Assembly (NCBI RefSeq): GCF_000069785.1
Contig: NC_010528.1
Coordinates: 2,108,001-2,172,000 of the forward strand
Length of the DNA: 64,000 nucleotides
Direction: 5' to 3'
From: Cupriavidus taiwanensis LMG 19424
Lineage (GTDB): Bacteria; Pseudomonadota; Gammaproteobacteria; Burkholderiales; Burkholderiaceae
In this document: positions 22,650-33,778 of the stretch, piece after piece
Numbering within the stretch: the stretch's first letter is position 1
Layout: the number at the start of each line of letters is the position of its first letter
The notes under the pieces: generated by a model
Database searches by the model: none
Seen by the model: the letters and a program-made list of their open reading frames with translations, nothing else
Told to the model about the DNA's origin: nothing
Program-made: the position numbers and the translations under genes

Positions 22650-22657
<8 letters not shown>
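21791..22657 (-). CDS. glpQ: Glycerol ABC transporter permease (MalG/UgpE type)
   Basis: 288 residues, six predicted transmembrane helices, inner membrane. The EAA loop that docks to the ATPases reads EGFMSGVPREIDETAYVDGYS (about 175-195). It forms a heterodimeric channel with GlpP. The start ATG at 22657 lies inside the end of glpP (8-bp overlap), indicating coupled translation. Confidence 0.9.
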
Positions 22658-24637
<1,980 letters not shown>

Positions 24638-24640
24638 CTG

Positions 24641-25762
24641 TCAGCCTCCTGCCGCCGCGGTGCCGCCGGGCACCTCGGCCGCGAGCCCGCCGGGACGGCG
24701 CGGCGCATGGATGCGGCGCCCGTCCGCATCGAACAGGTAGAGCTGGTCGGGCAGCAGGTGCAGCGTCACCGGCTCGCCCAGCTGCAGGTCGAGCACGCCG
24801 GCGAATTGCGCCACCAGGTTGCCGACCGCGGTATCGGCATGGACAAAGGTGTCCGAACCGGACAGCTCGGCCAGCGCCACGCGCCCCGGCACCGCGACCG
24901 CGCCGGGTTCGCCTGCCAGGCGCAAGGCCGAGGCGCGCACGCCCAGCGTCACCGGGCCGTCGGGCGCCGCCACGCCTTGCACGGGCACCGCGATGCCGCC
25001 GGGCAGCGCGACCCGACCGCCCTCCAGCCGGCCCTCGACCAGGTTCATCGGCGGATCGTTGAAGGCGCGCGCCACGCGCAGCGAATCGGGATAGTGAAAG
25101 ACCTGCGGCGTGGGGCCGTACTGCAGCAGCTCGCCCGCGTCCAGCACCGCCGTGTAGCCACCGAGCAGCAGGGCCTCGCCGGGCTCGGTGGTGGCGTAGA
25201 TCACGGTGGCATCGCCGTGCGCGAACAGCTGGGTCAGCTCTTCGCGCAGCTCTTCGCGCAGCTTGTAGTCCAGGTTGACCAGCGGCTCGTCCAGCAGCAT
25301 CAGCGGCGCTTCCTTGGCCAGCGCCCGGGCCAGCGCCACGCGCTGTTGCTGGCCGCCGGAGAGCTCGGCCGGATAGCGGTCCAGCAGGTGGTCGATATGC
25401 AGCCGCGCCGCCAGCTCGCGCACACGGGCGCCGATCTCGCCGGCCGCCGCCTTGCGCCGCAGTCGCAGCGGGGAAGCGATGTTGTCGAAGACCCGCAGCG
25501 ACGGGTAGTTGATGAACTGCTGGTAGACCATCGACACATTGCGCTCGCGCACCGGCATGCCGGTGACGTCGTCGCCGTCGACGAGCACGCGCCCGGCGCT
25601 GGGCCGGTCCAGCCCCGCCATGACCCGCATCAGCGAAGTCTTGCCCGCCTGCGTCGCGCCCAGCAGGATGGTGACCGCACCGGAAACCGGGGCCAGCGTC
25701 ATCGGATAGAGATACGCCTGCGAACCTGCCTGCTGTGCGACGCCTTCCAAACGTAGCTGCAT
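24641..25762 (-). CDS. glpS: Glycerol ABC transporter ATP-binding protein lacking switch histidine
   Basis: 373 residues. Walker A GATQAGKT (35-42), Q-loop YQQF, signature LSGGQQQR (134-141) and Walker B LMLLDE (154-159) are canonical. The H-loop reads YATTEPGEA, so Thr192 replaces the histidine needed for hydrolysis. A TOBE-like domain follows from about 240. It is the first gene of the minus-strand glpSTPQUV operon, 156 bp from the divergent regulator gene, with operator-like repeats between. Confidence 0.9.
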   Translation of the reverse strand: MQLRLEGVAQQAGSQAYLYPMTLAPVSGAVTILLGATQAGKTSLMRVMAGLDRPSAGRVLVDGDDVTGMPVRERNVSMVYQQFINYPSLRVFDNIASPLRLRRKAAAGEIGARVRELAARLHIDHLLDRYPAELSGGQQQRVALARALAKEAPLMLLDEPLVNLDYKLREELREELTQLFAHGDATVIYATTEPGEALLLGGYTAVLDAGELLQYGPTPQVFHYPDSLRVARAFNDPPMNLVEGRLEGGRVALPGGIAVPVQGVAAPDGPVTLGVRASALRLAGEPGAVAVPGRVALAELSGSDTFVHADTAVGNLVAQFAGVLDLQLGEPVTLHLLPDQLYLFDADGRRIHAPRRPGGLAAEVPGGTAAAGG

Positions 25763-25837
25763 CCGGTCTCCATGTTCGATATGCTGCCGGCATCACGACT
25801 CGGGCTCGATGCAGGCGCACCAATCTTGGCTTCACGC

Positions 25838-25912
25838 TCGTTTTAGCAACAAAACGAACAGAAAACAATAGTGCACCGCATCATTTGTTTTCGTTTGTGT
25901 TTGAACTAGAAT
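25838..25912. promoter_or_regulatory. Bidirectional glp promoter/operator region
   Basis: A perfect inverted repeat TCGTTTT-6 nt-AAAACGA (25838-25857) and a wider one, GAAAACAA (25861-25868) with TTGTTTTC (25885-25892). Minus strand: TTGTTT (25863-25868), 17 nt, TAAAAC (25840-25845) for glpS. Plus strand: TTGTTT (25885-25890), 16 nt, TAGAAT (25907-25912) for the regulator. The TCGTTTT half-sites resemble targets of DeoR/GlpR-type repressors and overlap both promoters, so autoregulation plus operon repression is likely. Confidence 0.65.
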
Positions 25913-25918
25913 CCCCGC

Positions 25919-26689
25919 ATGACCCTCAATCCCCGCCAGACGGCCCTGCTCGAAGAAGTCCGCACCCAGGGCTTTGCCTCCATCGACGAACTCGCGCGCA
26001 AGTTCGGCGTCACGCTCCAGACGGTTCGCCGCGATGTCAACATGCTGGCCGAGAATGGCATGCTGGCGCGCTTCCATGGCGGGGTGCGGGTGGAAGACTC
26101 CACCACCGAGAACATCGCCTACCGGCAGCGGCAGGTGCTCAACGCCGAAGGCAAGGCCCGCATCGCGCGCGCGGTGGCGTCGGCCGTGCCCGAAGGCTGT
26201 TCGCTGATCCTGAACATCGGCACCACGGTGGAGGAGATTGCGCGCGGGCTGGTGCACCATCGCGGCCTGCGCGTGATCACCAACAACCTGAACGTGGCCA
26301 ACATCCTGGCCGACAACCCCGATTGCGAAGTCATCGTCGCCGGCGGCGTGCTGCGCTCGCGCGACCGCGGCATCGTCGGCGAGGCCACGGTGGAATTCAT
26401 CCGGCAGTTCAAGGTCGATATCGGCCTGATCGGCATCTCTGGCATCGAGGCCGACGGCACGCTGCGCGACTATGACTTCCGCGAGGTCAAGGTGGCGCGG
26501 ACCATCATCGAGCATTCACGCGAGGTCTGGCTGGCGGCGGATGCCAGCAAGTTCAACCGCCAGGCCATGGTGGAGCTGGCGCATGTGTCGCAGGTGGACC
26601 GGCTGTTTACCGACGCGCCGCTGGCGGCGCCGTTCGACCAGATCCTGGCCGACAGTGGGGTGAAGTGTGTGGTGGCGGAGCGGGAGTGA
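25919..26689 (+). CDS. glpR: DeoR-family transcriptional regulator, probable glycerol-3-phosphate repressor
   Basis: 256 residues. N-terminal winged helix with the DeoR signature (SIDELARKFGVTLQTVRRDVNML, shown as about residues 19-41) and a C-terminal sugar-phosphate isomerase-like effector domain (LNIGTTVEEIARGL, DYDFREVKVAR, AADASKFNR). GlpR proteins of this type release DNA on binding glycerol-3-phosphate. It is divergent from glpS. The -10 TAGAAT ends 6 nt before the ATG and no ribosome site is visible, so the mRNA may be leaderless. Confidence 0.9.
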   Translation: MTLNPRQTALLEEVRTQGFASIDELARKFGVTLQTVRRDVNMLAENGMLARFHGGVRVEDSTTENIAYRQRQVLNAEGKARIARAVASAVPEGCSLILNIGTTVEEIARGLVHHRGLRVITNNLNVANILADNPDCEVIVAGGVLRSRDRGIVGEATVEFIRQFKVDIGLIGISGIEADGTLRDYDFREVKVARTIIEHSREVWLAADASKFNRQAMVELAHVSQVDRLFTDAPLAAPFDQILADSGVKCVVAERE

Positions 26690-26806
26690 GCGCGGAGTTG
26701 GCCGGCCCGCTCCTGCCGCTTGGGCGGTGGGGCTGGTGGTAATGCCGGGTGTGCGGGCGGCGCGTGGCGCGTTGGTCATGGCACACGCCTGCCCTCACAC
26801 CCTGCC

Positions 26807-26828
26807 CCTCTCCCGCGCGCGGGAGAGG
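26807..26828. repeat. Palindromic intergenic repeat, copy 2
   Basis: CCTCTCCCGC-GC-GCGGGAGAGG, the same core as at 19541. It lies between the convergent glpR and purU genes. Confidence 0.8.
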
Positions 26829-26861
26829 GAAGCAAGCCGGCAGCGGAAGAAAGGCTTGCCT

Positions 26862-27728
26862 TTACTTGAACACCACGGTCTTGTGGCCGTTCAGCAGGAT
26901 GCGGTGTTCGGCATGCCACTTGACCGCGCGCGCCAGCGCCACGCATTCCACGTCGCGGCCGACGGCGGTGAGCTGGTCGGGGTCCATGCTGTGGTCAACG
27001 CGTTCGATCTCCTGCTCGATGATCGGGCCTTCGTCCAGGTCGGCGGTCACGTAGTGCGCGGTGGCGCCGATCAGCTTCACGCCGCGGTCGTGCGCCTGGT
27101 AGTACGGCTTGGCGCCCTTGAAGCTGGGCAGGAACGAATGATGGATATTGATGGCGCGGCCGGCCAGCTTGCGGCACAGGTCGTCGGACAGCACCTGCAT
27201 GTAGCGCGCCAGCACCACCAGGTCGATCTTCTGCTCCTGCACCACGTCGAACACGCGCGCTTCCTGCGCGGCCTTCTGCTCCGCCGAAGCGTTCATCAGG
27301 GGCAGATGGAAGAACGGCACGTCGTACGACGCCGCCAGCTGGTAGAAGTCGCGGTGGTTCGAGACGATGGCCGCGATCTCCACCGGCAGCCCGCCCGCCT
27401 TGGCGCGGAACAGCAGGTCGTTCAGGCAGTGGCCGATCTTCGACACCATGATCATCACGCGCGGCTTCACCGTGGCATCGTTCAGCTCCCACTGCATGCC
27501 GAACTGGTCGCCCACCGGCGCGAACGCGGCCTTCAGCGTGCCAAGGTCAGGACCACCGGCGGCCGGGGTGAAATGCACGCGCATGAAGAAGCGGCCGGCG
27601 AACTCGTCGCCGTACTGGTCGGAATCGACGATATTGCAGCCGTGCTGGAACAGCAGGCCCGAGACAGCGTGGACGATGCCCGGCTGGTCCGGGCACGAGA
27701 GGGTCAGGATGAATCCGGTGGTGCTCAT
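26862..27728 (-). CDS. purU: Formyltetrahydrofolate deformylase
   Basis: 288 residues. An N-terminal ACT domain (LTLSCPDQPGIVHAVSGLL) and a C-terminal formyltransferase-like hydrolase domain with NIHHSFLPSFKGA and the catalytic Asp in DLDEGPIIEQ. It releases formate from 10-formyl-THF to balance one-carbon pools. The start MSTTGFILTLS at 27728 is chosen over ATG 27794, which adds a Pro/Arg-rich stretch. It sits between glpR and the Nudix gene and interrupts the glycerol locus; no functional link is evident. Confidence 0.95.
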   Translation of the reverse strand: MSTTGFILTLSCPDQPGIVHAVSGLLFQHGCNIVDSDQYGDEFAGRFFMRVHFTPAAGGPDLGTLKAAFAPVGDQFGMQWELNDATVKPRVMIMVSKIGHCLNDLLFRAKAGGLPVEIAAIVSNHRDFYQLAASYDVPFFHLPLMNASAEQKAAQEARVFDVVQEQKIDLVVLARYMQVLSDDLCRKLAGRAINIHHSFLPSFKGAKPYYQAHDRGVKLIGATAHYVTADLDEGPIIEQEIERVDHSMDPDQLTAVGRDVECVALARAVKWHAEHRILLNGHKTVVFK

Positions 27729-27854
27729 GGTGTGTGGTTGTGTCGGGGTGGCGCGGCGCAGGGCCGGGGAAGCCAGGGGGGCTCGGTCAGTCATGCAGGC
27801 AATGGGGCGGACACTACTGCTACCGCGGCAAGCCGCGATGGACGCCGCGACAGC

Positions 27855-28754
27855 TCATTCGTGGCGGCCGGCGCGGAACCAGCCCCGCCGCCCAAGGGCA
27901 TCCAGCGTCACCAGTGTCGCATCGACCGTCATGGCGCCGGCCGACATGATAGCAAGCAATGGTGCCACCTCGACGCGCCGGTGCTCGCTGACCTCGCCGT
28001 CCTGGTTGTGCGGGATGAAGCCCGGCGGCAGCAGCAGGTCGTAGACGTAGACCTGCTCCCACTGCACGCCTTCGGGCAGGTCGCGCAGCACCTCGATCAT
28101 GCCGTGCGCCTGCACGCCCCGCGCCAGCGCGGGCGGGATGCCGGACTCCTCCTCGCACTCGCGCACCAGCGTTGCCAGAGGATCGCTGCCGTGCGGCATG
28201 CCGCCGGCGACCAGGTTGTCCCACATGCCGGGATCGATGGCTTTTGCCGGGCTGCGGCGCGAGATCCACAGGGCCGGCTGGCCGCCCGCAGCGCCATCGA
28301 CGATGCCGTTCATGTGCGAGGCAAAGGTCAGCAGCCCGAGGAAGCGCGCCGCGGCGCGCTCCACCACCGCGACCGCGGGCGCGTTCAGCGCGGCGGTGAC
28401 CGCGAACAGTTCGTCGCGCCAGCCGCGCACATGGCCGGCATCGGCGAGCTGGCGCGACAGCGTTTGCAGCGCGGCACTGCGCGCGTCGAAATCGTCGCGG
28501 CCGGGCAGCAAGACCACCGCCACGGAGCCGTCGGCGAGCGGCCGCTCCGGCCCGAGCACGGCGCCGAAGCCGCGCAGGATTGCAGCATGCGCGCGCGGCA
28601 GCCAGCCGACCTGCCGGCCGTCCGCCATCAGGCGCAGCTTGGCGGCGGCATCGAAGCCGCTGCGCGCCGCCAGCGAGGCGGCGATCCGTGCCGCGGCATC
28701 GGCGGCGGAGTTGCCGCCGGCATCGGCGGCCGGCAAAGAGAACATTGCAGCCAT
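27855..28754 (-). CDS. Nudix hydrolase with DUF4743-type N-terminus
   Basis: About 299 residues, longer than a simple Nudix protein. The N-terminal ~115 residues resemble the DUF4743 region of Tnr3-like (thiamine pyrophosphokinase-linked) Nudix proteins. The Nudix box ends RECEEESGI, but the first box glutamate is Ser ([16 protein letters not shown]), so metal ligation may be altered. Such enzymes hydrolyse damaged thiamine diphosphates in fungi; here the substrate is unknown. ATG 28754 is chosen; GTG 28769 and ATG 28745 are alternatives. It is divergent from glpK. Confidence 0.8.
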   Translation of the reverse strand: MAAMFSLPAADAGGNSAADAAARIAASLAARSGFDAAAKLRLMADGRQVGWLPRAHAAILRGFGAVLGPERPLADGSVAVVLLPGRDDFDARSAALQTLSRQLADAGHVRGWRDELFAVTAALNAPAVAVVERAAARFLGLLTFASHMNGIVDGAAGGQPALWISRRSPAKAIDPGMWDNLVAGGMPHGSDPLATLVRECEEESGIPPALARGVQAHGMIEVLRDLPEGVQWEQVYVYDLLLPPGFIPHNQDGEVSEHRRVEVAPLLAIMSAGAMTVDATLVTLDALGRRGWFRAGRHE

Positions 28755-28810
28755 CAGGATTCCATGCACCGGCCGCGCCGGCGCGCCTTGTCATTGTCAG
28801 GATCGATCGC

Positions 28811-30382
28811 ATGAACCAGCCAGCCGCGCAGGACCAGCGCCCTGCCCCGTCCCAGCTTCCCGCCAAGCCCCAATACGTGCTGGCGCTCGACCAGGGCACC
28901 AGCAGCTCGCGGGCCATCCTGTTCGACCATGCCGGCAACGTGGTGCGCCTGGCGCAGCGCGAGTTCCGCCAATATTACCCACATCCCGGCCACGTCGAGC
29001 ACGATCCCTACGAGATCTGGCAGTCGCAGCTGGCGGTGGCGCACACGGTGCTGGCCGAAGCCGGCATCAGCGCGTCGCAGGTGCGCGCCATCGGCATCAC
29101 CAACCAGCGCGAGACCACCGTGCTGTGGGACCGCAAGACCGGCGAGCCGGTCGGCCGCGCGCTGGTCTGGCAGGACCGCCGCACCGCGCCGATGTGCGAG
29201 GCGCTGCAGGCCGCCGGCCACGGCGAGCTGTTCCGCGAGAAGACCGGCCTGGTCATCGACGCCTATTTTTCCGGCACCAAGCTGCGCTGGATGCTGGACA
29301 ACATCGAAGGCGCGCGGGAGCGCGCGCAGCGCGGCGAACTGGCCTTCGGCACCGTCGACAGCTGGCTGATCTGGCAACTGACCGACGGCGCGCGCCATGT
29401 CACCGATGTCTCCAATGCCTCGCGCACGATGCTGTTCAACATCCACAGCTTCGAATGGGACGACGCGCTGCTGGCGCTGCTCGACATCCCGCACGCGCTG
29501 CTGCCCGAAGTGGTCGCCTCCAGCGGCGAGGTCGCGCGGACCTCGGCGCGGCTGTTCGGCATGCCGATCCCGATCGCCGGCATCGCCGGCGACCAGCAGG
29601 CCGCCACCTTCGGCCAGGCCTGCCTGGTGCCGGGCATGGCCAAGAACACCTACGGCACCGGCTGCTTCCTGCTGATGAATACCGGCGCGCAGCCGGTCAC
29701 GTCGCGCAACCGGCTGCTGACCACCATCGGCTGGCAGTACCGCGGCCAGACCCAGTATTGCCTGGAGGGCGGCGTGTTCATGGGCGGCGCCACCATCCAG
29801 TGGCTGCGCGACGGCCTGAAGATCATCCAGAGCGCGCCCGAGGCCGAGGCGCTGGCGCGCCAGTGCGACGACAGCGGCGGCGTGGTGCTGGTGCCGGCCT
29901 TTGCCGGGCTGGGCGCGCCGCACTGGGACGCCTTTGCGCGCGGCACGCTGGTCGGCATGACGCGCGGCACCGGCCGGCCGCAGATCGCGCGGGCGGCGCT
30001 GGAATCGATCGCGCTGCAAAGCGTGGACGTGCTCGAGGCCATGCAGAAGGACGCGGGCATCGCGCTGGCCGAGCTGCGCGTGGACGGCGGCGCGTCGCGC
30101 AGCGACCTGCTGATGCAGATGCAGGCCGACCTGCTCGGCACCCCGGTGGTACGGCCGCGCGTGACCGAGACCACGGCGCTGGGCGCCGCTTACCTGGCCG
30201 GCCTGGCCACCGGCTACTGGAGCGATCCGGTGCAGATCGCGCAGCAATGGCAGGTGGAGCGGCGCTTCGAGCCCAACCTGTCGGCCGACGAGCGCGGCCA
30301 CCGGCTCGCGCGCTGGCACCGGGCCGTCGCGCGCGCGCGCGACTGGGCCCGCGAGGACGATGCCGGCGCCGGCCCCGGCTGA
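28811..30382 (+). CDS. glpK: Glycerol kinase
   Basis: 523 residues, FGGY family. It phosphorylates glycerol to glycerol-3-phosphate. ATP-binding [13 protein letters not shown] (about 27-39), [12 protein letters not shown], the catalytic Asp in [20 protein letters not shown] and the FGGY C-terminal signature [17 protein letters not shown] are visible. A Gln/Pro-rich N-terminal extension of about 20 residues precedes the core (MNQPAAQDQ). It is followed 79 nt later by glpD. With the upstream importer and repressor it forms a glycerol catabolic locus. Confidence 0.96.
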   Translation: MNQPAAQDQRPAPSQLPAKPQYVLALDQGTSSSRAILFDHAGNVVRLAQREFRQYYPHPGHVEHDPYEIWQSQLAVAHTVLAEAGISASQVRAIGITNQRETTVLWDRKTGEPVGRALVWQDRRTAPMCEALQAAGHGELFREKTGLVIDAYFSGTKLRWMLDNIEGARERAQRGELAFGTVDSWLIWQLTDGARHVTDVSNASRTMLFNIHSFEWDDALLALLDIPHALLPEVVASSGEVARTSARLFGMPIPIAGIAGDQQAATFGQACLVPGMAKNTYGTGCFLLMNTGAQPVTSRNRLLTTIGWQYRGQTQYCLEGGVFMGGATIQWLRDGLKIIQSAPEAEALARQCDDSGGVVLVPAFAGLGAPHWDAFARGTLVGMTRGTGRPQIARAALESIALQSVDVLEAMQKDAGIALAELRVDGGASRSDLLMQMQADLLGTPVVRPRVTETTALGAAYLAGLATGYWSDPVQIAQQWQVERRFEPNLSADERGHRLARWHRAVARARDWAREDDAGAGPG

Positions 30383-30461
30383 CCGCGGCCCGTCAAACCC
30401 GCCCCGTGCACCGCGCGGGCCACCTCGACACCTTAGCCAGCACACACCAGAAACCAGCGTC

Positions 30462-32066
30462 ATGCACAGCCTTCCCACCCCGATCCAGCCGCCCAGCCGC
30501 GCCGCCCTGCTCGCCACCCTTGAGCGCGAGCCGCGCTGGGACGTGATCGTCATCGGCGGCGGCGCCACCGGCCTGGGCACGGCGGTCGATGCCGCCTCGC
30601 GCGGGTACCGCACGCTGCTGGTCGAAGCCGCGGACTTTGCCAAGGGCACCTCGAGCAAGGCGACCAAGCTGGTGCACGGCGGCGTGCGCTACCTGGCCCA
30701 GGGCAATATCAGCCTGGTGCGCGAGGCGCTGCACGAGCGCGGCCTGCTGGCCCGCAACGCGCCGCACCTGGTGTGGCCGCTGGGCTTCGTGGTGCCGGCC
30801 TACCAGATGTTCGACCAGCCCTTCTACGGCATCGGCCTCAAGCTCTACGACATGCTGGCCGGCAGCCTCAACCTGTCCGGCAGCCGCTGGCTGAACCACC
30901 GCGAGGTGCTGGCCGCCGCGCCCAACCTGGCCGAACATGTCGGCGGGCGCCCGCTGCGCGGCGGCAACCTTTACTTCGACGGCCAGTTCGACGATGCGCG
31001 GCTGGCGGTGGCACTGATGCGGACGCTGTTCGACGTCGGCGGCACCGCGCTCAACTACCTGCGCGCGACCGGGCTGAGCCAGCAAGGCGGCGTGATCAGC
31101 GGCGTGACGGTGCAGGACGTGCTCGGCGGCGGCACCTACCGGCTGCGCGCCGACTGCGTGATCAACGCCACCGGCGTGTGGGTCGATGCCATCCGCCAGA
31201 TGGAAGACGGGCATGCGCGCACCATGGTCGCGCCCAGCCAGGGCGTGCACCTGACGCTGCCGCGCAGTTTCCTGCCGGGCGAGCGTGCCATCCTGATCCC
31301 CAAGACCGACGACGGGCGCGTGCTCTTCGTGGTGCCGTGGAACGGGCACACCATCGTCGGCACCACCGACACGCCGCGCCGCGACCTGCCGCTGGAGCCC
31401 GATGCCGGCGCCGACGATGTCGATTTCATCCTCGAAACGGCGTCGCGCTACCTGGCCAGGGACCCCACCCGCGCCGACGTCACCAGCGTCTGGGCCGGCC
31501 TGCGGCCGCTGGTGCGGGCGACTGGCGAGGCCTCGACCGCTTCGCTGTCGCGCGAGCATACGATCCTGGTGTCCAGGGCCGGGCTGATCACCGTCACCGG
31601 CGGCAAATGGACCACCTACCGCAAGATGGCCGAAGACGTGATCGAGACCGCGATCCAGCGCCAGATGGTGCGCGCGGCGCCGTGCATGACGGCGGAGCTG
31701 CCGCTGCACGGCGCCGCCGGATTGCCCACCGACCTGCCGCCGCCGGATTCCGGTTCGCCGGACCGCTACTACGGCAACGAGCTCGGGCTGCTGCGCGCGC
31801 TGCCGGGGCACGACCGGATGCTCGCGGGCGCATCGGGGCTGACCGAGGCCCATGTACGCTTTGCCGCCCGGCATGAACTGGCGCGCCGGGTCGAGGACGT
31901 GCTGGCACGGCGCAACCGCGCGCTGTTCCTGGACGCCCGCGCGGCGGTCGAGGCGGCACCGGCGGTGGCGGCGGTCCTGGCCGAAGAACTCGGCGAAGAT
32001 GACGCCTGGCAGGCACGCGAGGTGGAGAGCTTCCGCGCGCTCGCCGCCGGCTACATGCTGGGCTGA
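30462..32066 (+). CDS. glpD: Aerobic glycerol-3-phosphate dehydrogenase
   Basis: 534 residues, membrane-associated FAD enzyme passing electrons from glycerol-3-phosphate to quinone. FAD loop VIGGGATGLGTAVDAASRG (about 29-47), KGTSSKATKLVHGGVRYL, NATGVWVD, TVTGGKWTTYR and the C-terminal DAO_C domain are present. ATG 30462 gives a family-like N-terminus; the preceding open frame is Pro-rich and noncoding. It is immediately downstream of glpK, so dihydroxyacetone phosphate is the expected product of the locus. Confidence 0.96.
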   Translation: MHSLPTPIQPPSRAALLATLEREPRWDVIVIGGGATGLGTAVDAASRGYRTLLVEAADFAKGTSSKATKLVHGGVRYLAQGNISLVREALHERGLLARNAPHLVWPLGFVVPAYQMFDQPFYGIGLKLYDMLAGSLNLSGSRWLNHREVLAAAPNLAEHVGGRPLRGGNLYFDGQFDDARLAVALMRTLFDVGGTALNYLRATGLSQQGGVISGVTVQDVLGGGTYRLRADCVINATGVWVDAIRQMEDGHARTMVAPSQGVHLTLPRSFLPGERAILIPKTDDGRVLFVVPWNGHTIVGTTDTPRRDLPLEPDAGADDVDFILETASRYLARDPTRADVTSVWAGLRPLVRATGEASTASLSREHTILVSRAGLITVTGGKWTTYRKMAEDVIETAIQRQMVRAAPCMTAELPLHGAAGLPTDLPPPDSGSPDRYYGNELGLLRALPGHDRMLAGASGLTEAHVRFAARHELARRVEDVLARRNRALFLDARAAVEAAPAVAAVLAEELGEDDAWQAREVESFRALAAGYMLG

Positions 32067-32138
32067 ACGCTTGCCGGGCCGGTGCCGCCGGGATCCTGCG
32101 CCATCCACCCGAACACCAACCTTCGACCAGACCACGCC

Positions 32139-32525
32139 ATGCCCGATCGACCGATGCTGTCCCGCCTGCCCATCGTTGCCCTGCTGGCCGCCCTGGCCGC
32201 CCTGTGCGCCAGCGCCCCGGCCCAGGCCGCCCGCGCGCCCGGCATCGACGGCGTACGCTTTCCCGAAGTGCGCACCGTGCGCTACCAGTGCGATGGCGGC
32301 AAGGCGCTGACGGTGCGCTATTTCAACAGCCCGGACAACCAGGCCGCGGTGTTCCGCATCGAAGGCAAGCCGGTGCTGGCGGTCAGCACGGTGTCGGCGT
32401 CCGGCGCGCGCTATGTCGGCGGCCGCTACGAATGGTGGACCAAGGGCGAGTCAGGCACGCTGCGCGACCTGATGCAGGCGGAGAACGCCCCGCCGGCGCT
32501 GGCAAACTGCCACGCCGCGCCATGA
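32139..32525 (+). CDS. MliC-like periplasmic lysozyme inhibitor
   Basis: 128 residues with signal peptide (LPIVALLAALAALCASAPAQA) and no lipobox Cys, so periplasmic rather than lipid-anchored. The mature part has the MliC/PliC pattern: VRYQCDGGKALTVRYFN, then VSASGARYVGG and WWTKGESGTL; Ser and Lys of the two loops are those that insert into the lysozyme active site in the family. The start may be ATG 32139 or 32154. It follows glpD by 72 nt, same strand. Confidence 0.82.
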   Translation: MPDRPMLSRLPIVALLAALAALCASAPAQAARAPGIDGVRFPEVRTVRYQCDGGKALTVRYFNSPDNQAAVFRIEGKPVLAVSTVSASGARYVGGRYEWWTKGESGTLRDLMQAENAPPALANCHAAP

Positions 32526-32616
32526 CTGGCACGGTAGCGGCACGGTCGCACCGCGCCACCTTTGGAAGCCGCGGCGTTCCGGGCGATAATGCGGGGATTG
32601 AATCAGGGAGAACACC

Positions 32617-32997
32617 ATGGACGAGATTGAAGATCTGTCCGATCTGCCGATGCCCCGCTTTATCTGGGGCTTCGCCGTGATCGCGGGCAAGGGCGGCGAG
32701 GTCATGCACGATGAATTCGAGTACCTGACCCACACCCGCAGCCCGCGCTTCACCTGCCGCGTGGTCGAGCTGGAGGACATGCCGGCCGAAAGCGAAGAAG
32801 ACGCCATCGACGGCCGCATCGTCCACGACGACGACCCGAGCCGCATGTTCTACATCACCGATGCCGGCATGGCGCTGGTCAATTTCCAGCTGTTCGACAA
32901 GATGCCGGACAAGCAGAAATTCAAACGCATCTGCGACGAAGCCATCGCCAACTGGATGCTGCGCCGCGAGTTCCTCGACGACGAGGAAGAGGACTGA
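32617..32997 (+). CDS. Conserved acidic hypothetical protein
   Basis: 126 residues, strongly acidic at both ends (MDEIEDLSDLP; EFLDDEEED). No transmembrane segment or signal peptide and no motif I recognise. GGGAG lies 10 nt upstream of the ATG, and a GATAAT box is about 30 nt upstream, suggesting its own promoter. Codon use matches neighbours. Function unknown. Confidence 0.8.
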   Translation: MDEIEDLSDLPMPRFIWGFAVIAGKGGEVMHDEFEYLTHTRSPRFTCRVVELEDMPAESEEDAIDGRIVHDDDPSRMFYITDAGMALVNFQLFDKMPDKQKFKRICDEAIANWMLRREFLDDEEED

Positions 32998-33051
32998 GGC
33001 AGGTCACCGGGGCGACGCCCGCGCCGGCCTCGGCGCGGCGACGCACGATGT

Positions 33052-33336
33052 TCAGGCCTGGCCCGGTTCCGGCGGCAGCGCGCCGGCCAGCACTTCATTG
33101 AGCAACCCGGTCATGCCGCCCGGGTGATCGGCGGCAAGCGCCTGCAGGCGCTTCACCAGCGTGCCGTCGAGCTTGCACGCGAACGGCACCAGACCCTGCT
33201 CCTGGTCCAGCCGGCGCTGCTCGCGCCGGTCCAGTCGCGGCGCGGCAGCGGGAATGCCGCCCCGCGCTGCCGCCGCCTGCTTCAGGCTGTTGGCGATCTT
33301 CAGGCCCTTGTTTTTTTCCAGGTCCGTTTTCTTCAC
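33052..33336 (-). CDS. Hypothetical protein with possible ribbon-helix-helix-like C-terminus
   Basis: About 94 residues from GTG 33336. Lys-rich N-terminus (VKKTDLEKNKGLKIANSLKQ), Arg/Gln-rich middle, and C-terminal LVPFACKLDGTLVKRLQALA, which resembles the strand-helix of ribbon-helix-helix regulators (weak, by eye). A minus-strand TACAAT at 33367-33372 lies about 30 nt upstream of the GTG and argues against starting at ATG 33387. Confidence 0.6.
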   Translation of the reverse strand: MKKTDLEKNKGLKIANSLKQAAAARGGIPAAAPRLDRREQRRLDQEQGLVPFACKLDGTLVKRLQALAADHPGGMTGLLNEVLAGALPPEPGQA

Positions 33337-33440
33337 GGCAATTTCCGAAAGTCTGTAGAGGGCGGTATTGTACGCAGTCCTCGGCACCCGCCTGTCGGGG
33401 CTGCGGTGGCGTTGCGGGGTGCTGGATGGTTAGTGAGCGC

Positions 33441-33665
33441 CTATTCGTCGCTGACTTCGATCAGCTCGGCCGCCACCCGCTGGATTTCGGCATAGACCGG
33501 TATGGCGTCCATCGGGCCGGTGCAGCCCACCGCCGTGGCCTGGCTGGCATCGGCGCCGGGCGGCAGGAACACAAAGGCCATGCCCGGCTGCCAGCCGGGA
33601 TGCTTGCGCAGGCTGTCGTTGAGGATGTCGAGATACTGCGCGCGCGTGAAGACGTGCCTTGCCAT
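33441..33665 (-). CDS. Small hypothetical protein
   Basis: 74 residues starting MARHVFTRAQYLDILNDSLR at 33665. Soluble, no signal peptide. It contains PGMAFVFLPPGADASQATAVGCTGP and an amphipathic C-terminal helix ending EVSDE. I do not recognise the family. The frame remains open to 33737 but the start chosen follows AGGTAGC. Confidence 0.6.
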   Translation of the reverse strand: MARHVFTRAQYLDILNDSLRKHPGWQPGMAFVFLPPGADASQATAVGCTGPMDAIPVYAEIQRVAAELIEVSDE

Positions 33666-33778
33666 CGCTACCTCCGGAATCCGCTGCCAATGCGCCGCGC
33701 GGGCGCGGGTGTCATGGCGGGGATCGTAGCATGGCAAGGCCGCCCGGCGTCACCGTGCGGCGCCGGGTGGCGGGCGCG

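Noticed and set aside
33052..33387. ATG start at 33387 for the small hypothetical protein
   Set aside because: A likely -10 box (33367-33372) lies downstream of that ATG; GTG 33336 fits better.
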